DNA of 64,000 bases, taken from NCBI RefSeq assembly GCF_008107645.1, contig NZ_SDGY01000005.1, positions 1 through 64,000 of the forward strand, given 5' to 3'. A model generated the notes under the pieces. The model had not been told where the DNA came from. It made no database searches and saw nothing but the letters and a program-made list of their open reading frames with translations. This DNA is from Leuconostoc litchii (GTDB lineage: Bacteria > Bacillota > Bacilli > Lactobacillales > Lactobacillaceae). Of the stretch, positions 8,347 to 17,495 are shown piece by piece. The translations under genes were made by a program, and so were the position numbers. Numbering within the stretch: position 1 is the stretch's first letter; each line of letters begins with the position of its first letter.

Positions 8347-9240
8347 ATGGCACAATGGCAGTACAATTTTATAATTCTTTCTCAAAATGCTAATATAACG
8401 ATTAAGGCGTTGTTAATCAGATGGCTATTGCCACAACGTTTACGTGGCGCACTACGAATTAAAAAGCATTTGCGTGTGAATGGGCACATTGTGCCAACTA
8501 GCTATGTATTACAGGTTGGGGATTGTTTACAGTTACTTTTTGAAGAAGACGATGTTCGTACAGGTCGCTCGAATTATGTCCCCAATGACGAACGACCTGT
8601 AAATATTGTATTTGAAAATAGTGATTTGGTTATTGTTAACAAACCAGCGGGTATAAAAATGCACCCGCATTCACCAACAGAAAACGATACATTACTTAAC
8701 TACTTGGCGGCTGATTTTGTACGTCGAAGAATAAATGGTCAACCATATATGGTACACAGAATTGATCGAGCAACTTCTGGTTTAGTGATAGTGGCAAAGA
8801 ATCCCGTGGTCGTACCTATTTTAGACAGAATGTTGGCAGATAAAAAAATTATTCGTACTTATTTGACATGGGTTAATGGTACCGTAAAAAATAAAAAAGG
8901 GACTATTAAATCAGCTATAGGGACTCATAAGTTTGATGAGAGAAAGCGTGACATAGACGGTTGTAATGCTCAAGCAGCCGTTACACACTGGTGGCTAATG
9001 CATACAGTATTTAAAAAGTCCTTACTGCGTGTTCAATTAGATACGGGACGTATGCACCAAATTCGTGTTCATTTAGCTAGTATTGGACATCCTATCATTG
9101 GAGATGATTTATATGGTGAGCAACCTTACCAGCGGATGTTATTACATTCGGCTTCGATAAAAATATCTTTACCATTTGATGGTGGTGTTAAAATAATTAC
9201 AGGATCAGTGCCTGATGATTTTCCAAGACAATTACGATAG
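8347..9240 (+). CDS. RluA/RluD family pseudouridine synthase
   Basis: A 297-residue enzyme that isomerises uridine to pseudouridine in rRNA or tRNA. An N-terminal S4-like region (LRVNGHIVPTSYVLQVGDCLQL, about 42-63) is followed by the catalytic domain. The catalytic aspartate is Asp140 in the hallmark MVHRIDRATSGLVIVAKN, with the supporting motifs VNKPAGIKMHPH, TGRMHQIRVHLASIGHPIIGDDLYG and LLHS. The family contains several paralogues in lactic acid bacteria, and the exact target base cannot be told. A symmetric terminator follows. Confidence 0.88.
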   Translation: MAQWQYNFIILSQNANITIKALLIRWLLPQRLRGALRIKKHLRVNGHIVPTSYVLQVGDCLQLLFEEDDVRTGRSNYVPNDERPVNIVFENSDLVIVNKPAGIKMHPHSPTENDTLLNYLAADFVRRRINGQPYMVHRIDRATSGLVIVAKNPVVVPILDRMLADKKIIRTYLTWVNGTVKNKKGTIKSAIGTHKFDERKRDIDGCNAQAAVTHWWLMHTVFKKSLLRVQLDTGRMHQIRVHLASIGHPIIGDDLYGEQPYQRMLLHSASIKISLPFDGGVKIITGSVPDDFPRQLR

Positions 9241-9242
9241 AT

Positions 9243-9280
9243 ACAAAAAGAACGTTTATTCAGATAAACGTTCTTTTTGT
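9243..9280. terminator. Bidirectional terminator
   Basis: A perfect 16-bp stem (ACAAAAAGAACGTTTA and its complement) with loop TTCAGA lies between the convergent pseudouridine synthase and aquaporin genes. Confidence 0.9.
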
Positions 9281-9305
9281 ATCATATTTAATATAAATGA
9301 TTAAA

Positions 9306-10049
9306 TTAGGCTTTTTTTGCTTCTTTTGGTGTTTCAGTAACTTCTTCTTTTTTATCTAAGAAATTAGCTGCAAAGGCTGCTAATGCACCACCGAGTAAGT
9401 CAGCTACAAGATAAACCCATACGTGTGTAAGTGCTTTACCTTGTACAAAAATAGCAGGTGCCAATGCACGGGCTGGATTGAATGCGCCACCAGTAATCGG
9501 CAATACAACAACAACTAACACTGCTAACCAGATACCAATAATAAATGGTGCAGGGACGTTGTTTAGCTTAGTAACAATTGCAATAACCAATACAAACAAG
9601 AATGTTAATACTAGTTCAAATGCAAAGGCATACCAACCTGAGCCATCAGAGAAGTTTGTTTGTCCAAGCCCAGCTAGGCCAACGAATTGTTTTACAGTCA
9701 TTGATTGACCAGATAAAGCAGAAGTTACAGTTGATGATTTCAGGTATGCAGCTACACCACCGTAAACAGCAGCAGAAGCGACGATAGCACCAAGTAATTG
9801 TGCGACTACGTAACCAATAAATTCAACCCATGGCAAACGCTTTTGAATGGCCATTGCTAGTGAGACAGCGGGGTTAAAGTGACCACCTGAAATGTGACCA
9901 AAGGCATAGATAGCAACGGCCAATGATAGACCAAATGCCAATCCGACAGTAATGGCCGATTGTGTTGTAGCAGCTGAGTAAACAACGCTACCTGTTCCAA
10001 AGAACACTAATATAAATGTTCCAAGGAATTCTGCGATATACTTACGCAT
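9306..10049 (-). CDS. MIP family aquaporin / glycerol facilitator
   Basis: A 247-residue six-helix channel with both half-helix signatures: GGHFNPAVS (NPA at 59-61) and GGAFNPARA (NPA at 191-193, followed by the pore Arg194). It passively conducts water and possibly small neutral solutes through the cytoplasmic membrane. In lactic acid bacteria, relatives also pass glycerol, dihydroxyacetone or lactic acid. The absence of the aspartate that follows the second NPAR in glycerol facilitators favours the aquaporin side. The frame is open seven codons further, but AAGGAG at 10062-10057 sets the start at MRKYIAEF. A charged Lys/Glu tail ends the protein. Confidence 0.85.
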   Translation of the reverse strand: MRKYIAEFLGTFILVFFGTGSVVYSAATTQSAITVGLAFGLSLAVAIYAFGHISGGHFNPAVSLAMAIQKRLPWVEFIGYVVAQLLGAIVASAAVYGGVAAYLKSSTVTSALSGQSMTVKQFVGLAGLGQTNFSDGSGWYAFAFELVLTFLFVLVIAIVTKLNNVPAPFIIGIWLAVLVVVVLPITGGAFNPARALAPAIFVQGKALTHVWVYLVADLLGGALAAFAANFLDKKEEVTETPKEAKKA

Positions 10050-10138
10050 GAAAATTCTCCTTATATGCATGTAAAATTACCAATATCTACTATTATACAC
10101 TCTTAGATTAACTGGTTGTTAAATATTAAGGAAAAGTA

Positions 10139-12181
10139 TCATTGACTTTTTAATAATAATGCATTAATAGCAACAATAATTGTTGACATCGACATAATAA
10201 TTGCTGCAATCATAGGATTTAACATGAATCCAGCAAAAGATAGTACACCTGCAGCCAGAGGAATAGCAATAACATTATAGCCCGCTCCCCACCATAAGTT
10301 TTGAATTTGTTTAGTATTACTTCGTTGAGCTAAATTAATAAAATGAATAATGTTTAATAAGTGATCAGATACTAATACAGCATCAGCAGAAGCTTGAGCA
10401 ACTTCTGTTCCAGCACCAATGGCAATACTTAAATCCGCCTGTGCTAAGGCAGGAGCATCGTTAATTCCATCACCAATCATTACAGTAGCGCCTTGCTTTT
10501 GATAATGCGATACAATGTTTATTTTATCTTGGGGTGAAACTTTCGCATGAACATCAGATATGTTTAATTCATTAGCGATTTTCTTAGCAGATAAAATATT
10601 GTCTCCAGTGATCATAACAGGTGTAATACCTTTTTCTAACAAGGACTGAACGAACTCAGAAGCTGATGATTTAATATTATCTCCCTGTGCAATAACGGCT
10701 ATTACTTGGTTATTTTCTAACAAATATGATATTGAGCCCTCTGATTTAAATGGAACATAAGCAAGCTGTTTCTCTTCCAAATACTTTTCTGAAGCTAGAG
10801 TATACGATTGATTGTTTATCACACCACTAATACCATAGCCAGCAATATTTTCAACGTGAGAGGCTGCTAGAGTGGGTGCATGGTGTAGCTGTGCATAAGC
10901 AACAATAGACTTCGCTAAGGGATGTGTCGATTGCTGATCCAATGCTTGCATAATCCCTAATGCTTGATTTGAATCGAAATTATAAACCTTGAATTGTTTA
11001 ACGGTAAAATTACCAGTTGTTAGCGTGCCGGTCTTATCCATTAATGCAAATTTTAAGTGTTTAGCCGCTACTAAAGCTTTCCGATTCTTAATTAAAATCC
11101 CTTGGCGTGCTGCAATAGATTTAGTTCGGTCAATAACCAGTGGAACAGCTAATCCCAAGGCATGAGGGCAAGCAATAACGAGAACAGTCGCTGCAATGTT
11201 AATAGCAAATCCCACGCCACGTAATGGGGTCCAAATGATTAGTGCACCACCTGCAAAGATTAGTGCCACCCAGAACAACCACCCCGCAACCTTGTCAGCC
11301 AACGTCTCCACATTAGATTTCTGATTCTCTGAAGATAAAAGAGTTGCTTTTAATTGGCCAAGGAAGGAAGAATCTCCTACAGCAGTTAATTTAACTTCCA
11401 GTGTGCCATTGCCATTAATAGTACCACCAAAAATTTGATCATTGTTCTTTTTGTCAACAAGACGACTTTCTCCCGTCATAAGAGATTCATCAACTTGACT
11501 GATACCGTTCGTTACAATACCATCTGCGGGAAAAGATTCACCAGCTAATACTTGCACAATCATTCCTGGTGCAAGCGTGTCAATTGACATATCCATTAAC
11601 ATGTCCCCATGCTTAACATGGGCAATAGAGGGCATCAGATTACGTAACTTTGAAGTTGCATCGCCTGCTCGCATAGTGACTGACATTTCGATTTGGTGAC
11701 CAAGCAACATGATAACAATCAATGTTGCAAATTCCCAAAAGAAATTCATCATATGAAAGTGAAATAATTCTGTTAACAGGACGGCATAAATAGAGTACCA
11801 GAAAGTAACATTAAGACCCACAGTAACTAAACTCATCATAGCCGGTTTTCTATCATGTATTTCTCTGCGGGCGCCATCCCAAAAAGGTTTTGAACCAATA
11901 AAATATAAAACAGTTGACAACAATGCAGAAAGCCAAGTACTTCCAGGAAAGGTAAAAGTAAATGGTAGTGTCAATCCCATGAATGGTGTAATGATAATGA
12001 TTGGAATCATTAGATAAAATGACCACCAAAACCTACGTTTCATATCTGACATGTTCATACTAGGCATTCCTGAGTGTTCATGACCATGAGAATGATTCAT
12101 ATTTGACATAGAATGTTCAGTTTTTTCCTGTGTTTCCTGATAATTCATATTCATGTGATTATGGTTCATATTCATTTGCAA
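10139..12181 (-). CDS. copB: Copper-exporting P1B-type ATPase CopB
   Basis: A 680-residue P-type ATPase. The N-terminus (1-47) is Met/His-rich (MNHNHMNMN, HSHGHEHSGM), typical of CopB copper/silver exporters rather than a CXXC domain. The transmembrane ion-site motif is CPH (338-340), the phosphorylated Asp382 lies in DKTGTLTTG, and the actuator loop has TGES (237-240). The nucleotide domain has HP in QSTHPLAKS and GDGINDAPAL. It pumps copper out of the cell. Its ATG overlaps the copY stop by ten bases, so both are made from one transcript. No CopZ chaperone gene is adjacent. Confidence 0.9.
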   Translation of the reverse strand: MQMNMNHNHMNMNYQETQEKTEHSMSNMNHSHGHEHSGMPSMNMSDMKRRFWWSFYLMIPIIIITPFMGLTLPFTFTFPGSTWLSALLSTVLYFIGSKPFWDGARREIHDRKPAMMSLVTVGLNVTFWYSIYAVLLTELFHFHMMNFFWEFATLIVIMLLGHQIEMSVTMRAGDATSKLRNLMPSIAHVKHGDMLMDMSIDTLAPGMIVQVLAGESFPADGIVTNGISQVDESLMTGESRLVDKKNNDQIFGGTINGNGTLEVKLTAVGDSSFLGQLKATLLSSENQKSNVETLADKVAGWLFWVALIFAGGALIIWTPLRGVGFAINIAATVLVIACPHALGLAVPLVIDRTKSIAARQGILIKNRKALVAAKHLKFALMDKTGTLTTGNFTVKQFKVYNFDSNQALGIMQALDQQSTHPLAKSIVAYAQLHHAPTLAASHVENIAGYGISGVINNQSYTLASEKYLEEKQLAYVPFKSEGSISYLLENNQVIAVIAQGDNIKSSASEFVQSLLEKGITPVMITGDNILSAKKIANELNISDVHAKVSPQDKINIVSHYQKQGATVMIGDGINDAPALAQADLSIAIGAGTEVAQASADAVLVSDHLLNIIHFINLAQRSNTKQIQNLWWGAGYNVIAIPLAAGVLSFAGFMLNPMIAAIIMSMSTIIVAINALLLKSQ

Positions 12182-12597
12182 TCCTCACAATCTCCGGGCA
12201 GACAATCACAATTAATTGTTTCCGGAGCATTCTTTATTTTTTGTGTTAATAGTGTTTGTAATTTAACTATGTCTGAGTGAGATAGAGGAATATCATCAAA
12301 CAAATCAATTAAAGCAGAGCCTATAGCCATGGAACACATACTGTTAATGGTTGTTTGTAGAGTTTGTGACATAGCATCATGTTCTCGGATAGTTGGTGAA
12401 TATAGTCTATTTCGTCGAGCACCATTAGTTTTTAAAAAACCCTTTTGTAATATGCGATTCAAAAGGGTTTTAACTGTTGAAGGCTGCCATTTTTTTTTAC
12501 TATACATGATGTGAATAATTTGATTGCTAGTCGCTTCACCTAACGTCCAAATGACACGCATGATTTCCCATTCACTTATTGTTAATATTTTATTCAT
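12172..12597 (-). CDS. copY: CopY-type copper-responsive repressor
   Basis: A 141-residue BlaI/MecI-CopY winged-helix repressor with DNA-binding residues in about 1-70. The C-terminal metal motif has Cys130, 132, 137 and 140, that is CXCX4CXXC. This is one residue longer in the last step than the classical CXCX4CXC. In the Enterococcus system zinc keeps CopY on DNA and copper(I) releases it. A perfect cop box overlaps the promoter. The start codon lies six bases after the -10, with no ribosome site, so the message is predicted leaderless. It is cotranscribed with copB. Confidence 0.88.
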   Translation of the reverse strand: MNKILTISEWEIMRVIWTLGEATSNQIIHIMYSKKKWQPSTVKTLLNRILQKGFLKTNGARRNRLYSPTIREHDAMSQTLQTTINSMCSMAIGSALIDLFDDIPLSHSDIVKLQTLLTQKIKNAPETINCDCLPGDCEDCK

Positions 12598-12603
12598 ACC
12601 TAT

Positions 12604-12632
12604 AGTTTACATCTGTAGACTTAAAAGGGCAA
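12604..12632 (-). promoter_or_regulatory. cop promoter with CopY operator (cop box)
   Basis: On the minus strand TTGCCC (12632-12627), a 17-bp spacer and TAAACT (12609-12604). The sequence TACATCTGTA at 12608-12617 fits the cop box TACANNTGTA exactly and overlaps the -10 edge. Confidence 0.8.
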
Positions 12633-12657
12633 CTTATTCATTTTAAAGCTAAAAATA

Positions 12658-12693
12658 TTGACATTGTCAAGTGTACTGTGTATTATAGTACAC
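12658..12693 (+). promoter_or_regulatory. Promoter and operator of the GntR-ABC operon
   Basis: TTGACA (12658-12663), a 17-bp spacer and TATTAT (12681-12686). The inverted repeat GTGTACT (12671-12677) and AGTACAC (12687-12693) brackets the -10, a typical place for autorepression by a YtrA-subfamily GntR protein. Confidence 0.7.
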
Positions 12694-12800
12694 GTAGTAC
12701 AGACGTCATGTTAGCTACGGGGAATAATGAAACGAATAAATAGTATCAATTGATAGGTACCTTACCACAGCCTATCAAAATTGAATCAGGAAGGGCACAG

Positions 12801-13166
12801 ATGCCGCAAATTAAACGCAGTCAACCATTATATGAGCAATTGATGTGGCGCATTAAAACGCAGATTGCGTCTGGCGTATTGGAAATTGGTGAAAAATTAC
12901 CATCAGTCCGAGAGATGGCTTTAATTGAGGGATTAAATCCAAATACGGTTGCAAAAGCTTACAAAGCATTAGAAGCACAAAATGTCATTGAGACGGTCAC
13001 GGGGAAAGGTACTTTTGTACGTGAAAATGAGGGAATCGTGGATGACAAATTGTTATCGCAATTACATTTACAAATGACCGAGGTAGTGATTGAGGCCAAA
13101 CGCGCTGCAATTGATGCTGAACAATTACATAAGTGGATTGAAGAATTATATGGAGAGATATCATGA
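12801..13166 (+). CDS. GntR family regulator, YtrA subfamily
   Basis: A 121-residue regulator with a GntR winged helix (LYEQLMWRIKTQIASGVLEIGEKLPSVREMA, then NPNTVAKAYKALE) and only a short C-terminal tail. This is the hallmark of the YtrA subfamily, which represses ABC exporters induced by cell-wall antibiotics. The frame opens 17 codons earlier, but an AGGAAGGG ribosome site sets the start at MPQIKRSQ. The last bases overlap the first ABC gene (ATGA). An inverted repeat around the -10 is the likely operator. Confidence 0.85.
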   Translation: MPQIKRSQPLYEQLMWRIKTQIASGVLEIGEKLPSVREMALIEGLNPNTVAKAYKALEAQNVIETVTGKGTFVRENEGIVDDKLLSQLHLQMTEVVIEAKRAAIDAEQLHKWIEELYGEIS

Positions 13167-14068
13167 GTTTAATTTTAGAAAATATTTCTAAAAAGATAAA
13201 TCATCATGCCATTTTAAACAATGTGAGTTTTGAACTCAATGAAGGAGAAGTTGTAGGTCTAGTTGGCCGAAATGGTGCGGGGAAAACTACTTTGTTTCGA
13301 ATGCTTTCAGGCGAAGTACAGCCTGATTTTGGACGAATAGGACTTGATGATCGTGATTACATAAAAACAACTGCATCACATGACCAAATGTTCTATGTTG
13401 ACATGCCAGATAATTGGTTGGCATTTTATACGCCAAAAAGAATTAAAAGCATTTTAGAGGTAGCTTATATTAAATTTGATTCAGATTGGTATGATGAAAA
13501 ACTCAAACAGTTTAATTTAAATAATAATAGTCGCATTCAAAATTATTCAAAAGGAATGAAGGCATTATTTACTATCATTGTGAGTTTTGCTAGTCGAGCG
13601 CAATATGTTTTATTAGATGAACCGTTAGATGGATTAGATGTGTTAGTACGTGACCAAGTTAAACAGCTTATTATTGATCGTGTAACTAAAAATAATACAA
13701 CAGTTTTGATTGCCTCGCATAATTTAATTGAGCTTGATATGCTAGTTGACCGTATTTTATTGCTAAAAGATGGCACAATTGATCGTACTTTTGCTATTGA
13801 ACATAATAAAAACATAAAGAAGTATCAGTTAGCTTTCGAAGGAGATGCCATGCCGGACTTCTTGAGAAATAATGGCACGATTATTGCTCAAGTGGGACAT
13901 ATTGTTACAATTGTATTTGACAATTTTGATGAAGAGATTGGGATTAAGTTAGCAGGGTCGGACTTTAAATTCATTGAAGAACTTCCAATTAGTAGTGAAG
14001 ACATATTTAGAGCTAGTTTTGCTAATGAAGTTAGTGCTTGGCAACAAGTCATTGGAGGTGAAGCATGA
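13163..14068 (+). CDS. ABC exporter ATP-binding protein
   Basis: A 301-residue ATPase. Walker A is GRNGAGKT (35-42). The signature is the degenerate NYSKGMK, Walker B ends in VLLDEPLDGLD, and the H-loop is ASHNL. The region after about residue 215 is an extra C-terminal domain common in YtrB/BcrA-like exporters. It overlaps its regulator upstream and its permease downstream by four bases each, so the three are translationally coupled. It probably powers export of, or defence against, membrane- or wall-acting compounds. The substrate is unknown. Confidence 0.82.
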   Translation: MSLILENISKKINHHAILNNVSFELNEGEVVGLVGRNGAGKTTLFRMLSGEVQPDFGRIGLDDRDYIKTTASHDQMFYVDMPDNWLAFYTPKRIKSILEVAYIKFDSDWYDEKLKQFNLNNNSRIQNYSKGMKALFTIIVSFASRAQYVLLDEPLDGLDVLVRDQVKQLIIDRVTKNNTTVLIASHNLIELDMLVDRILLLKDGTIDRTFAIEHNKNIKKYQLAFEGDAMPDFLRNNGTIIAQVGHIVTIVFDNFDEEIGIKLAGSDFKFIEELPISSEDIFRASFANEVSAWQQVIGGEA

Positions 14069-14883
14069 AACAGGCAATAAAGCTCTATGGAAAGATTAAA
14101 TCAAACCAAATTATATTAATTGCACTGCTTGGTATCTTAGTAGCTTGTTTTGTTGGTGGCATTAATACGTATTATGGTCGTTCGATAACTAATATAGGAT
14201 CAGATGAAGGTTTAGGAGGGCTTCTTCTAGCTATTATGCTATTAGCTTCAGGTGCTTCGGTGTATACTGACCAAACACGACACTTGAATACATGGCTAAG
14301 TACACAAAACGTTTCTAGGAGACAAATATTTCTAAGTAAACTACTTTGGATGGTTATTGGACCAATCTTATTTAGTAATATTATTGATTTTGGTATGTCT
14401 TTGGCTTCGCAAACTCATAATTTATCAAAAGTATTGGATAGCAATTTAGATGATAGTTTAGAAGGGCTTTTTTTGGTGAGTTTAGTGGTATTGGTTAGCA
14501 TCATTTTGGGACCAATATGGCCTAAAGTGATTGGCAGTATATTTGTACTAATTGTTTCATCATCTATATTTGAATTGGGAGCTAATTATATTGTTTTCGA
14601 TGCTACAAATGTAATTGATAATAAATTAATAACATGCTTTGGAATACTAATATTACTAAGTATTAGTTACTATATAGTGGGTACTATAGGCGTGGAAAGT
14701 GAACATGAAATAGTTCGTATTCCTGTATTAAAGTGGCCAATTGTTGTATTTGTATTTTTATCAACATTTGTGTTTAACATAAATGAAAATGCATTCAACT
14801 TGAATTCATTTATATTACCAGTAGTGTTAGGTTTAATCACATTTATATTTGTATTTAAGCCAAAATTATCTTGGCAAAAGTGA
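14065..14883 (+). CDS. ABC exporter membrane subunit
   Basis: A 272-residue integral membrane protein with about six hydrophobic segments and no enzyme motif. It overlaps the preceding ATPase gene by four bases (ATGA) and is assigned as that ATPase's permease from context and topology. Divergent permeases of YtrB-type systems are poorly conserved, so the family is not recognisable from motifs alone. Confidence 0.7.
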   Translation: MKQAIKLYGKIKSNQIILIALLGILVACFVGGINTYYGRSITNIGSDEGLGGLLLAIMLLASGASVYTDQTRHLNTWLSTQNVSRRQIFLSKLLWMVIGPILFSNIIDFGMSLASQTHNLSKVLDSNLDDSLEGLFLVSLVVLVSIILGPIWPKVIGSIFVLIVSSSIFELGANYIVFDATNVIDNKLITCFGILILLSISYYIVGTIGVESEHEIVRIPVLKWPIVVFVFLSTFVFNINENAFNLNSFILPVVLGLITFIFVFKPKLSWQK

Positions 14884-14912
14884 AAAATTAGCATAATTAA
14901 AAAGGGGAAAAG

Positions 14913-15818
14913 ATGGCATTATTGGAAGTAAAAAACGTCAATAAAAAATATGGTAATAGAGCGGCCATGGACAATGTTAGTTTTAATGTTGAAGCTGGTA
15001 GAATTGTTGGCTTGATTGGACCAAACGGGGCAGGAAAATCAACAACTATGCGTGCAATTACTGGATTAATGAGTTACACATCTGGTCATATACTATTTGA
15101 TGGACAATCTGTGACATTTAATAATCATAGTGCACTAGACAAAATCGGTAATTTGATTGAATATCCAGCAATTTATCCTAATTTAACAGCATTAGAGCAC
15201 TTGAAGTTATATGCAATGGATACAAAGAATCCAGCTGATTTTAAGACATTGATGAAAAAAACACAAATTGATGGTGATAATTTTGGCAAGCGCAAGGCGA
15301 AAAATTTTTCTTTGGGGATGAAACAACGTCTTGGTATTGCTATTGCACTTATTCGTAATCCAAAATTAGTGATTCTAGACGAACCGATGAATGGTCTTGA
15401 TCCACAATCTGTGCATGATTTACGTGAGTTAATTCGTTCATTAGCTGATGGAGGCGTTGCTTTCCTGATTTCAAGTCACTTGTTAGATGAATTGCAAAAA
15501 TTAGTAGATGACGTCGTTATTATCAATCACGGTAAAATTATTCAAACGGCCACTATGGAAATGTTCTTTAGTCAAGACCAAGTCCGTTGGACGCTACTAA
15601 CAAACGATAATGAACGTGCTCTTCAAATTATTCAAGAACAAGATTGGCAAGCAAGCGTTGATAATGGGCAATTACAAGTCAGTGGTGCTGATAATTTGCA
15701 ACAAGTTATTACTGCAATTAATGCTGCTAATATCCAAATTGAATCACTCAATACGGCCAGTGGCAACTTAGAAAAATCATTATTGGATATGCTAGCAGCC
15801 GATAATCAGGGGGAATAA
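14913..15818 (+). CDS. ABC exporter ATP-binding protein (BcrA-like)
   Basis: A 301-residue ATPase with Walker A GPNGAGKST (36-44), signature FSLGMKQRL, Walker B LVILDEPMNGLDP and H-loop ISSHLLDEL. The sequence type matches BcrA/lantibiotic-immunity exporters. It lies 29 bp after the first exporter and four bases before its own permease gene, so the operon encodes two complete ABC exporters under one GntR regulator. The AAAGGGGAAAAG ribosome site is strong. Confidence 0.85.
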   Translation: MALLEVKNVNKKYGNRAAMDNVSFNVEAGRIVGLIGPNGAGKSTTMRAITGLMSYTSGHILFDGQSVTFNNHSALDKIGNLIEYPAIYPNLTALEHLKLYAMDTKNPADFKTLMKKTQIDGDNFGKRKAKNFSLGMKQRLGIAIALIRNPKLVILDEPMNGLDPQSVHDLRELIRSLADGGVAFLISSHLLDELQKLVDDVVIINHGKIIQTATMEMFFSQDQVRWTLLTNDNERALQIIQEQDWQASVDNGQLQVSGADNLQQVITAINAANIQIESLNTASGNLEKSLLDMLAADNQGE

Positions 15819-15822
15819 AGCA

Positions 15823-16590
15823 ATGTTAACATTGATGAAACAAGAGTACTACAAAGCTTTTAAACAAAATAGATTATACATTTGGCTAATTCTGGGATTT
15901 CTTTTTCCAGTTGCGATTATTGGTATTTTCAAATCTGCAAAAACAGCAGGAGCAGTGATTAATTTAGGACAGTCACTAATTTATGTTCAAATGGCAGGAA
16001 TCATTATTACTGCTTTATCAATTTCTCAAGAATTTGGATTTGGCACAATCCGGCCTTTGCTATCACGTCGCTTTAGTCGTGGTGAGGTTTTTATTAGTAA
16101 ATTGTTGTTGAACATTTCTGTTTACATTGGTTTATTTTTATCAGCATTTATTGGTACAATTTTAGCAACGGTGATATTTATACCTGGGTATGATTTTTCA
16201 CAAAAATATGGTTATGTTGGTAATACTTGGCATGCAATATTGATTTCTATTATGGATGTTGCCATTCAAATGATATTCGTAGCGGCCTTGGTCCTTATGG
16301 TTACTAACATGGTTAAAAGTTCAGGCGCTGCGATTGGATTAGGCGTAGTAATGATCGTTGCAACACCTATTATCTCAGTTATCTCCTTAAAGTTAATTGA
16401 TTTAGCACCAATTCTAAAATGGAATCCATTTAATATTTATCTAGGAATATCTAGTATCGGACAAATTGAACCAAGTGCCATGAAGCAATTAATGAATATG
16501 TCACAGGGCGCTATGATTATAGCTTATCTAATCTATATCATTCTGATGTATGGTATTGCGTACCTAATATTTAGAAAACGTAGTGTTTAA
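15823..16590 (+). CDS. ABC exporter permease (ABC-2 type)
   Basis: A 255-residue membrane protein with about six hydrophobic segments and the ABC-2 pattern: an N-terminal cytoplasmic start (LMKQEYYKAFKQNRLYIW), SQEFGFGTIRPLLSRRFSRGEVFISKL after TM2, and a last helix running to RKRSV. It partners the preceding BcrA-like ATPase. It is the last gene of the five-gene operon and ends at a strong terminator. Confidence 0.82.
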   Translation: MLTLMKQEYYKAFKQNRLYIWLILGFLFPVAIIGIFKSAKTAGAVINLGQSLIYVQMAGIIITALSISQEFGFGTIRPLLSRRFSRGEVFISKLLLNISVYIGLFLSAFIGTILATVIFIPGYDFSQKYGYVGNTWHAILISIMDVAIQMIFVAALVLMVTNMVKSSGAAIGLGVVMIVATPIISVISLKLIDLAPILKWNPFNIYLGISSIGQIEPSAMKQLMNMSQGAMIIAYLIYIILMYGIAYLIFRKRSV

Positions 16591-16591
16591 T

Positions 16592-16642
16592 ATTTCTAAA
16601 CAAAAAACGAACTTATTACAAGTTCGTTTTTTGTTTAGAAAT
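16592..16642. terminator. Bidirectional terminator, 23-bp stem
   Basis: A perfect 23-bp stem with a five-base loop (ATTAC) starts ATTTCTAAAC and has central AAAAAA/TTTTTT runs. The stop codon of the convergent aldo/keto reductase is inside the 3-prime arm. Confidence 0.9.
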
Positions 16643-17495
16643 CAGCTGAGGATGCCTCAGTATGAAAACCACCTACACCAGTCAATTCATCTAGAGAATT
16701 GATTTCTGAGGAAGTCAATGCAAAGTCAAATACGTCAGCATTTGATTGAATATATTTTTCGTGGGTTGACTTTGGTAAAGGCAAAAATCCTTTATCAAGG
16801 GACCAACGAATAAGAATTTGTGGTACAGATTTATTGTATTTTTTGCTAAGATTGATTACTTGTGGTAAATTAACTAATTTTCCTGTGCCTAGCGGAGAAT
16901 AAGCTTCGTTTAAAATGCCATGCGCTTTATTGTAGGCAACTAACTCATCCTGACTATCAGACGGATTTAAGAAGTTTTGATTGACCATAGGGGCTACATG
17001 CTGTGTTTTTGCTAAAGCTTCTAAATGTTCAATTTGGAAGTTCGAGACGCCAATGGCTCTTGTTTTTCCTGCTTTGTAAGCCTCTTCCATTGCACGCCAC
17101 GCTTCTGCATTTGCATGAATCCAAGCATCTTTTCCTTGTTTTTGGATAGCAACGGGGTTTGGCCAATGAATCAGATACAAATCAACATATGATAAACCGA
17201 GTTTTTCTAAAGAAGTATCGAGTGCAAGTAATGCTTTTTCATATGAATGAGAATCATTCCACAACTTTGTAGTGATAAACAACTCATCTCTAGCGATACC
17301 GGAGTCCTTGATAGCACGCCCAACAGATTCTTCGTTACCATAAATTGCTGCTGTATCAATATGGCGATAGCCAGCTGCTAAAGCCCAGCGGACGGATTGA
17401 TAAGCTACATCACCGTTAGCACTTTGCCAAGTGCCAAATCCAAGGATAGGAATTTCAACACCATTGTTTAGTTTATATGTATCCACAAGAGACAT
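16635..17495 (-). CDS. Aldo/keto reductase (2,5-diketogluconate reductase type)
   Basis: A 286-residue TIM-barrel NADPH-dependent oxidoreductase. The catalytic tetrad is visible: Asp and Tyr in GYRHIDTAAIYGNEESVG, Lys in ITTKLWN and His in YLIHWPNP. The NADPH site is PLPKSTHEKYIQSN near the C-terminus. It reduces aldehydes and ketones in the cytoplasm, and the physiological substrate is unknown. The frame opens five codons earlier, but GGAGG lies within those codons, so MSLVDTYKL is the start. It is monocistronic. Confidence 0.88.
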   Translation of the reverse strand: MSLVDTYKLNNGVEIPILGFGTWQSANGDVAYQSVRWALAAGYRHIDTAAIYGNEESVGRAIKDSGIARDELFITTKLWNDSHSYEKALLALDTSLEKLGLSYVDLYLIHWPNPVAIQKQGKDAWIHANAEAWRAMEEAYKAGKTRAIGVSNFQIEHLEALAKTQHVAPMVNQNFLNPSDSQDELVAYNKAHGILNEAYSPLGTGKLVNLPQVINLSKKYNKSVPQILIRWSLDKGFLPLPKSTHEKYIQSNADVFDFALTSSEINSLDELTGVGGFHTEASSADF

